A stretch of DNA of 64,000 bases from Ulota crispa (Eukaryota; Streptophyta; Bryopsida; Orthotrichales; Orthotrichaceae): the NCBI GenBank assembly GCA_963920765.1, contig OY987244.1, positions 26,702,358-26,766,357 on the forward strand, in the 5' to 3' direction. Positions 56,256 to 64,000 of the stretch are shown here, piece after piece (within the stretch, counting starts at the first letter, position 1; each line of letters starts with the position of its first letter). The notes under the pieces were generated by a model, which searched no databases, was not told where the DNA came from, and worked only from the letters and a program-made list of their open reading frames with translations. The position numbers and the translations under genes were made by a program.

Positions 56256-58953
56256 ATGGGAGGCTGGTGGACGTGGTTGAATGGTCTGCTCTATGGGGTC
56301 GGAGGGCTTGCTTGTGCCAGCGTGGCGATGCTAGTTGCATTTCAGGAGAAGCTTGTCTACGTACCACTAATTCCTGGAATGAAGCGTGGCTATCCGATTG
56401 TTCCCTCTCGGTTTCATCTTCGTTACGAGGACGTGTGGCTGACTGCCAAGGATGGAGTTCGACTGCATAGTTGGTATATTGAATCACAGTCTAACAATCC
56501 AGGTATTCTATGTGGCCCATGAAGCATTCCTTTATTGATTGTCTGGATTGACTGTTTTACACCAGTTGTAGCTCCAGAGTCAAGATATGATAAGTTTGTC
56601 TTTGGTCTTGACCGCTGTAGATTGAGAACCGAGTTTATGGTCCAAGGTTTATGCCCTAATACGTCTGCCTATGCTTTCCTTTTTTTCTACCACGTCATTG
56701 TAGTGCAGATTTGGCACGGTTGGGTCATCTTGTCTTGAAGTACGGGGCATAGCGTTTTTAGGCTCAACTGCTTGGTTTCTTATTGCAATGGGTTTGCTCT
56801 TGCAGGACCAACAATTTTATTTTTCCAAGAAAATGCTGGCAGTATCCTATGATGAAAATTTTAAGGTTTTTAAAGGTGGTGCTTTAGTTTGTGTCGTGTG
56901 TCATTGTTTTGCTTTCTACGTTTGCCTTCTATATGAAGTTCAGAATTTCTTTATATTCTTGGCATCTGTGGTGCATGCGATGTAGTTAAATAGTAGATCG
57001 CATTTCAGTAGGTCCGTAGATTGTATGATCCATGTATTATATGCTCTTGTTGTTCTTACATTCCTTGTTAAATAGACATAGCACACCGTCTGCAGTTTGT
57101 GGAACCCTTGGTGCGGCGACTACATTGCAACGTGTTAATGCTCTCGTATCGTGGGTACGTTGTTATTTCCTTTGTGACATTTTGAGAACGTATACTGCGT
57201 AGAGTATTTGATGTTGAAGAATTGCCCAAGAAGACAGCTGTTTGCTATTAGAATTAGTAGTTAACGTACATAGCTTTGATATATGCAACAGCTTGCACTT
57301 GCAGCCTGTAAGTTCCAGAAGTCATATATGTGATGATTTGATAGTTTATACGTGTATTGGCTGCAACATGTTAGCTTATATGGCCATTTTAGAACTTGCG
57401 TATGAAGGTTGTTGACGAGGTTTGGTGGAGAAGGGTATCTTAATAAGTGATTTTTGCTCATGTAGGTATGGAGACAGCGAGGGCTTTCCTTCACAGCATG
57501 GCATCAGAATGGACGCTCAGGTGTGATATATGTTCTTTACATTATTTCCACTATGCATATAGTGAAGAACGCATATCGGAGAATATGAGTGTATTTCTGT
57601 TGTGAGGTGAAAAATACATTGATTTGTTTGAGTTTCTCTATCTGCAATTAGGAAATCAAATTTGTTGGGAGTTTTGGCAGCCATAGATGGCAAAAGCTCT
57701 AAGGTGCTTGTTAGACGCTTGTTTTCTGTTGTTCAGTGCAATATCCTTATTGCACGGGGTTTGACTGGCCTTGCTTCCCGTGTGGATGGTGTAACTCATA
57801 ACTGGATGTCCTCACAGTCATGCATATTGCGTACTGATGCATTTACAGAGTTTGTACATGTCCATGGGATAGTTTTGGTGGTAATTGAGATCATATATAT
57901 TTTTATTTACCACCAGCATTGTTTATGCCTGGCAGGCAGCACTGGATTACCTGTACTCAAGGTCAAGTGTAGATTCAAGAAGGATTGTGGTGTTTGGAAG
58001 ATCGCTTGGTGGAGCTGTTGGGGCTGCTCTTGTACGGGAAAACCCCGGAAAGGTTGACCATTCGCTATTTATCACCTGGGAAAAGCACAAATATATACCT
58101 CCATTTCTGTTGCTGATGACATTCTAAAGGGGCATGTGTGATCAAAAGTTTAGACCATAAACGTTGGACTTTTATTCCCTTGCTGCTGTTTTGGACTATA
58201 AACTGCTCAGTAGAAAGAAAATATTTCCTACTCAACCATGCTTCCAGAAAACATGGTTCATCTGTTGAAACACCCCCTCCTTCTTGTGGTTGCAGATAGC
58301 TGGTTTGATACTGGAGAACACCTTCACTTCAATTCTTGATATGGCAGGGGTTCTGCTTCCAGGTTTGAGATACATTGTTGGTGGGAAAGCAGGAATATTG
58401 AATTGGTTTGTGAAGTCTCCTTGGAAAACCATTGAACTCATTAAACATGTAAGTTTTTTTTCTGTCCTACCCATTGAACGCCAACCTGTATTTATGTTTG
58501 GTTCTCGGCTAGTTACTGTCAACGTTGGGTATGATGATTTTTACAAATTGGGCCTTGACTACACACAGTAGGCAGACCATTATTTCCCCCAAAACTTCAA
58601 AAGAAGTCCCTCATGTGGATCCTTTCATTGGTGAACTTTTTTTCCTCCTGTAATTGCCTTTTACTTATTCTTCTTATGCTGTTATTGGCTTCCAGATTGA
58701 GGCGCCCATTTTATTTTTGTCTGGTCTATTGGATGAGATGGTGCCTCCAGCTCACATGCGACAACTATATAAAGCAGCTGAGGAGACTTCGAGTGCTCAG
58801 CATACTTATGTTGAATTCCCAGATGGTATGCACATGGATACATGGATGCAGGGTGGTGAGCGTTACTGGCGCAGTATTGAGATTTTTCTGCAAAACAATG
58901 CAGCTGGTGGTGGTAGATCTCGTGGCAGATCCATGTCCCAGGACAGTGATTGA
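56256..58953 (+). CDS. WAV2: WAV2/ABHD13 (Bem46-type) membrane alpha/beta hydrolase (314 aa, 7 exons)
   Basis: Exons 56256-56502, 56806-56841, 57076-57154, 57466-57520, 57936-58052, 58296-58448 and 58696-58953 join in frame (945 nt). An N-terminal membrane anchor (WLNGLLYGVGGLACASVAML, about residues 8-27) precedes FQEKLVYVP, DVWLTAKDGVRLHSWY, TILFFQENAGN, MLSYRGYGDSEG, the nucleophile elbow GRSLGG (Ser162), LENTFTSILDMA, GLLDEMVPP (Asp242) and DGMHMDTW (His275). This gives a full Ser-Asp-His triad. Length and order match ABHD13/Bem46, called WAVY GROWTH 2 in Arabidopsis, where it restrains root bending. The enzyme substrate is not established. The start ATG lies 72 bp downstream of a hAT-type MITE; an in-frame upstream ATG lies inside that MITE and is not credible. 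Confidence 0.94.
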
Positions 58954-60618
58954 AATCATCCAACTGGCTCGTCCATTGTTTTATTTCATTCGTGCGAGAT
59001 TTCGCCAGCTCTGATAGATTTCGGCCAGTGCAGCATCTTCCCTCCAAAGATTCTCCAAATGTAAGGGAGACAACGAAGTGCTTACTGTTCCTTAACAAAA
59101 CACACTGGTCTCGTCTCACCCTCCCTTGGTGGCATAATGTCGCCTCTCACTGTTCTGTAAAGTAGTGGCTGACATTTGTTTAAGAGTCCAATTGTGAAGT
59201 TATGTGTCCTTCATCCACCCAATCCGTTGCCTGGAATTCTCCGTTGGCAACCTTCGTACTGGCAACTTGTTATCGATCCTCTGTGCTGTAACGATTAGGT
59301 AGACGTCCACCTTGTCAGTAATGTCTTTTTTTGGAGGGCTGGTGTAAATAGGATCGGAGAGCTTGTGTTGACAATTTGAGTAAAAACGTGCCATGGACAT
59401 ACCGTAAGCTGGTCAGCTTTACTCTGAATGTGCATATCTTTGTTGCAAATATGTTCCAGGAGATGGAAGGTCTTGGTAGAGAAGAGGTAAAAATTTAGAT
59501 ATAGTTTCTTATGCTGTGTAAAGGCAGTTGAGCCGTGGCAACCTTACTGTTGGGTAGGGCCCTTAGCCGTGGATTAAATGTTGATCCAGTGCTAAATTCT
59601 TTCACGATAGTAGCGATGTTGTAGGTTAGCAAAGTAGTCGAAAAGAAAAAGGCCTTGGTACCTAATCCTTTGTTTTTTGATGTTGTTGGGGGTGTTAATT
59701 GCAGGTGCCCTAGGAATGATCATGTCCTTTATAAAATAGTCAAAAAACTTAATTTACCACTCTTCAATGTATATTTGTATATTTTGTTACATTTAGTACG
59801 AAAAATTCCAAGAGCAATTATAGATTAAAAAAATAGATTATTTTTATGAGCATTTTTTCGTTAATTATAAAAAGTGTTCTTGATCACTTATTAAGATATT
59901 TCATCGTGTTTTTTGAAATCATTTGTGAAGATCCATTTTTTCAATAGAACTGTCAACATTTAAAGTGAGACTCGTCCGTGTTCTGTAAAAGTATTTACAC
60001 TATACTCTCTCCATCCCAACAAACTGAATGTCCTTGTTATTCAGAATGTCCAATACTGAGAAAATCTATTGCGATCTTCTCCAATTCCTTAGGGCTAATT
60101 GGAAAGCAATTCAACACTAATAGTGGGTTCAAACTTAAACTTTTTTAGGTGACTTACTCGCAGTTTCACGTCGGTGAATTCATTAGTGAATTGTGACGTG
60201 ACTCACATCTGGATTTCACTCCTAACGTGATGCACGTGAGGAGTGAACTTCAGAAACCCACTTTTGTGACTTTGTAGGGTTCATGCACCTGCATCCTCAA
60301 ACCCCAAAATTTCTTTTACAGAAACTTCTGCAAATTCACGGGTGCCTTAGACTTTACGCATGTGAGACTTTACGCATGTGAGGCAACAAAAACAGTTCAC
60401 TGGTGCGCTGAAATCCTGTGAGGTAAGACGTTCGAAGGACAGATTTCATGCTTGAAGCCCCCTAATGAACTTTAAAAAATAGGGACCTATTGCCACTACC
60501 ACCTCCTACCACCGCGCAGCCTCCATCGCCGCATTACCCTATCACCGCAGCCTTGGAACTTTTGCATGCACGTCACTCGAGAGATCTGGCGATGTCGTCG
60601 CTCCGTACAAGATTGTGT
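58954..60618. other. convergent 3' flanks of WAV2 and GH3
   Basis: Contains the probable 3' untranslated regions of WAV2 (from 58954) and GH3 (up to 60618). One Stowaway-like end (CTCTCTCCATCCCAACAAAC) at about 60005 has no visible partner. 60110-60480 is related to 47200-47680 (AGGAGTGAACTTCA, TGAAGCCCCCTAAT). Confidence 0.45.
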
Positions 60619-63600
60619 TCACCTTGCCGAAACGCGTGCCGACGGCGCTGCATCTGGTACGATGCTACTCACGAACGACGCCGTGACTCCTTCATTCAAA
60701 ATCCCCAGCGCTTGAGGATGATTCACACATCGAGGCGGCTTGTACTGCGACGGTGATGTGCCTCTGGATACAGCCGAGTTCATCACTCTGTCAAACGTGC
60801 CCTCCTTCACGATGTCCAGCTTCAAGGGCGCAATCTGGTTGCCACTTCGCCATCTCCGGTAATCGTCGTTGAAGCTTTGGTCCAACGTGTTTGCACATTC
60901 TTGGAGGACGTCGTGGTCTAAGTTGCTGTCACAAATGAATGATTTACAGATATTTCAGTAACAAATATTAGCACGCAATCTGGCATTTCGAGAATGGAAC
61001 GAGTTGGAAATAATCTCTGTATCTACGTAATTATTTGTGGTCTAAGTCGCCTGTCATACATTGTTTTCCAGATTTCACATAATTTTGATACCAAGAAAGT
61101 ACAGCACGCAATTTGTTTGGACGTGAACGGATAGACCGAAATGTTAGTACACCAAAAAGCTGTACTTACTGAGCAGTTGGCATTACTTCAACAGATAACT
61201 TTCTCTCTTGTTCTTGATAGTAAACGACAGAGGAATTTAAAGGAAGAATTATTTGGATAGTATATGAAAAGTTGAATGTGTTTAACGTTTAATTAGAAAG
61301 TTCTTATGGTTAATATGTGCACTTTCAAAAACTATCTGTTCTTGTTGTATCAAAGTTTAGTTTAGTGTGCTTCGTTAGGTATGTGTCTCAATTAGGTTAC
61401 TTCATCTCATCGTTGTCGAAGGCTTTGATCAGATCTTTAAGCGCATTTTTTATCTAAATTGCTGCCAAAGTATAATGCCGAGATGATCCAATAACAACGA
61501 ATTTCAGCATGCAAACTGGAGAGCGTTTGGAGATCGAAAGAATGGAAACCAGGTCTTGAGGAGTGTGAAGACAAGAGAAGAGAAGAGATGTACCTGGAAT
61601 CTGTCATCTCCCAGAAGATTCGATATCGACCTGGCAAGAAGGTGACGTCGGGAGTGCTGGTGTAATCCGAAAGCTCCATGGCTGTTCCTTTGAGAAGCAC
61701 AGTGGATTTGTTCACCACAGCCTGAAGTTCCTCCTCGTCCGTTTTGTCGGTGTGCACACTAAGAATCACGTTCTTGCGTCGCACGAACTCAAACACGGGA
61801 GCGGTTTTGCGGAAGCGCTTCACTCGGAGCACGTCGCCTAAGCGGTACCTGTACAAGCCTGGCGCACAACAATTCAAATAAACTCAGGTGAGATGCGTTC
61901 AAAATGACGCCTTGTAGAAGCAAACAGCAAATGCGTTTCGTTTCAAACTTAGAGATCATTACCGATGTGTGTTTGCTTACCAGGGCTTTTTTTTTTTCAT
62001 TTTTTAAGAAGTGTGAAAGTGGCGATTTAAAATGTTATAATGGTGCTTCAAATTTCAACATTCATCCACATATTGGATTGAAAATATTACATTAGTACAT
62101 ATTACATGTCTATAATTTGGTTTTCATCCACAATTTGGCAATTTCATCCAGGTTTTAAAAGAAAATTGAAGCCTTGTGGCAATTTTTTTGGCTTTTTTTT
62201 GACATTTTTAAGCCAGATCTTTTTGGTGCAATCTGGCACCAGAAAGCCAAAAAAAAAGCCCTGTTGCTTACCTGTGACATTTGTTACCACCAGCTCGTAA
62301 AGTTTGCCGATTTTGAGCTCGCAGGCTTCCAGAATTTTCATACTCTCCCCGTTGCGCACTTCCGAACCATCAGCATTCAGCGGAATGAACTCGTAGTAGG
62401 CCGTTTCAGGCCACAACATGTAGGTGATGTCCTCCGGGGCGCAGATCAGGTTAGGGTTGAGGCCGATAAATGTGCACTCGCAGGATGCATAAGCAGGGGA
62501 AATGATGGAGAGATGACCAGAAAAATGTTGCAGAGCAGGAGCATATTGCAGCATGCTTCCGGACAAGACACAGTTAACTAACTGGGCGTTGGGAAAAAGT
62601 CGTGGGAGAATGCCCTCCCAATCCTCCTTGGAGCATTCTTTCTCGATTGTGCTTGCAAGGCTAGGGTTGGGCTGCAGAGTCTTTTCCACTGCTGCTCTCA
62701 TTTCGAGTTCGGTGATCTTCTTGCTTAGCGTGCCCATTCTGATGTCCTCCACAAGCTCTGGCCATTGCTTTTGCAAGACACGGATTGCGGCAACGACAGT
62801 GGCTGCAACAACAACGTCATTGACGGATCAATATCAAGCTCAACAAGTGATGCCGGCGGTAGGCAGAATTCTGGCCACGCACTCTATCCCAATCTCTAGA
62901 GTAACACTCTGATTCTATCTGCAGTGAATACTTGATACTGCGCACCAGAGAATCCTCTAAACTCTATTGATCATACTCCCTCTGCCCCTCGAAAAAGCTC
63001 CAAATTAGACACATTTCTTGTACCACTAAAAAGCTCCCTTCTGCTGATTTCAAATGCTGAGCAAGCATCTGCCATGTTCAATGATCTCATGGGGCAAGTT
63101 AAGCGATTAGAGAGCATTCCTCTCCTAGCAAGCTTGGCCTTGCCCATATGAGGTACCATTTTTGCTACTAATCTTTAAATCATCAATAGTGAGGAGTTAG
63201 CAGCATGCACAAATATGGTACTTTTTGCATGAAATTTGGGTGCCCAAATGGTGACATCAAAGCTGAAGATTTTGCATACATTTGGTGGATGGCATATTGA
63301 TTCTAGAATGCATGTGTCACTAGTACAAAGATTTAAAACACGATTAATCCTTTGCAAGGTAGCTTTTTGGACGTTTTTAGAGGGACGGAGGGAGTATGTG
63401 CTATTAACTTGTCACAAATAGTGCGACATAAATGAGTTTGGATTGTGAAACGCAGATTCCTCTGCAGAACGATTCTGCTGAAAATGGATTGAACAGTAAT
63501 AATTCCAGATTTTGACGGAGCTCTGTAAGTTTCGCAGGCGATGGAAGAGCAGCCGTACCTGCAAATGTGCCACTCACTTTGACGATTTCGGCTGCGCGAG

Positions 63601-64000
63601 CTAACGAGCAAAGAAGGTGACAGTACATGCCCTGAGATGAGTCGTTGCATAAAATCACTTCGTCGGGCACACAGTACTCTTCGTCAGGGGTCCTAACCCG
63701 ATTTTGAAACCGTGGGCTTCTTAAAAAGTTTGTACTCAGTGCTCCTGCTTTGATTCCTGAAGGTGTGTCTATCTGCTTCCCGGCAAACGCAAGACTAAGT
63801 GCCTTGCCTTTCGTATAACCTGGAAAATATCTGTTACCCTCGAGTTCAACCGCATCAGTCTCCGAGCCGACTTACATTTTCCTGCAAACGTACACTTTGC
63901 TTGCTTGTTTCCAGAAGTTTATCACACAAAAGTTCAAATTCGTACCTGTGGTACAACGCCTCCGCATAGGAGAGTATGAACATATAATTCTCGTATGATC
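60619..64000 (-). CDS. GH3: GH3 acyl-acid amido synthetase, 3' part (about 476 aa, runs off right edge)
   Basis: In transcript order the exons are >64000-63946 (partial), 63830-63559, 62802-62272, 61858-61594 and 60925-60619. Translated landmarks follow the GH3/JAR1 family: ENYMFILSYAEALYHR, GKALSLAFAGKQIDTPSG, PDEVILCNDSSQGMYCHLL, LFPNAQLV, a nucleotide-binding YASCEC motif, YYEFIPL, YELVVTNVTGLYRYRLGDV, RRKNVILSVHTDKTDEEELQ, RIFWEMTDS and GTFDRVMNSAVSRG..SQYKPPRC near the C-terminus. GH3 enzymes adenylate indole-3-acetate, jasmonate or benzoates and join them to amino acids, controlling hormone levels in the cytosol. The substrate cannot be told from this part. The motif usually read as YASSEC has Cys for the second Ser. 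Introns 61859-62271 and 62803-63558 carry MITEs. The 5' end is outside the window. Confidence 0.95.
61981..62263. mobile_element. hAT-type MITE, family H1, copy 2, abutting the GH3 splice donor
   Basis: 283 bp with ends CAGGGCTTTTTTTTTTTC and AAAAAAAAAGCCCTG. Flanked by a perfect 8-bp TTGCTTAC (61973-61980, 62264-62271). On the coding (minus) strand the duplicated sequence is GTAAGCAA, the 5' splice site of this GH3 intron. The exon ends at 62272, immediately next to it. Confidence 0.92.
62977..63394. mobile_element. Stowaway-like MITE in a GH3 intron
   Basis: Ends CTCCCTCTGCCCCTCG and the inverse GACGGAGGGAG, flanked by TA. 418 bp, with the same interior as 2654 and 3203 (CAAGCTTGGCCTTGCCC). 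It lies between the exons ending 62802 and 63559. Confidence 0.87.

Noticed and set aside
60005..60030. Single Stowaway-like terminus CTCTCTCCATCCC
   Set aside because: No inverted partner within 1 kb on either side; probably a truncated copy, so not listed as an element.

Overview
The window looks like nuclear DNA of a land plant. It carries spliced genes with GT-AG introns, a GH3 acyl-acid amido synthetase, a DRM1/ARP dormancy-auxin protein, AAACCCTAA telo-box motifs and many small plant-type DNA transposons (Stowaway, hAT, Mutator-like, CACTA-like and Harbinger-like MITEs). A YnbB-type 'aluminium resistance' PLP enzyme with plant introns mildly favours a non-seed plant (bryophyte, lycophyte or fern). 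That is an inference, and the species cannot be named from the sequence alone.

Layout. 1-9.3 kb is gene-poor and full of repeats. A COA3-like mitochondrial assembly gene lies at 9.36-9.57 kb (minus). ALKBH6 occupies 13.9-19.4 kb (plus), tail to tail with an unrecognised nuclear-type gene at 19.8-22.9 kb (minus). 23-31 kb is a gene-free block containing a nested transposon. DRM1/ARP is at 32.0-34.4 kb (plus). 34.4-40.6 kb is gene-free and holds a dead Tc1-type element with both ends. The YnbB/methionine gamma-lyase-like gene spans 40.7-45.5 kb (plus, 12 exons). MOG1/RANGRF is at 48.8-52.1 kb (minus, 7 exons). A WAV2/ABHD13 hydrolase is at 56.3-59.0 kb (plus, 7 exons). The 3' part of a GH3 gene runs from 60.6 kb off the right edge (minus). 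For the spliced genes I joined exons by family homology, reading phase and splice dinucleotides. Reading phase closes exactly in each model.

The genes are not an operon and share no pathway. Two touch hormone biology (GH3, DRM1), one nuclear transport (MOG1), one root growth and membrane biology (WAV2), one nucleic-acid or 2OG-oxygenase chemistry (ALKBH6), one mitochondrial respiration (COA3-like) and one PLP amino-acid chemistry (YnbB-like).

The most notable signal is the mobile DNA. A family of non-autonomous elements begins CCCCTAAAGG or close to it and is flanked by matched 4-bp YTAA duplications (TTAA/TTAA or CTAA/CTAA), a piggyBac-like hallmark that is unexpected in a plant. One copy has inserted into another copy, and the inner copy still shows the empty target site. 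A second highlight is a hAT-type MITE in a GH3 intron whose 8-bp target duplication copied the 5' splice site. Nearly every intron-bearing gene here carries at least one such element.
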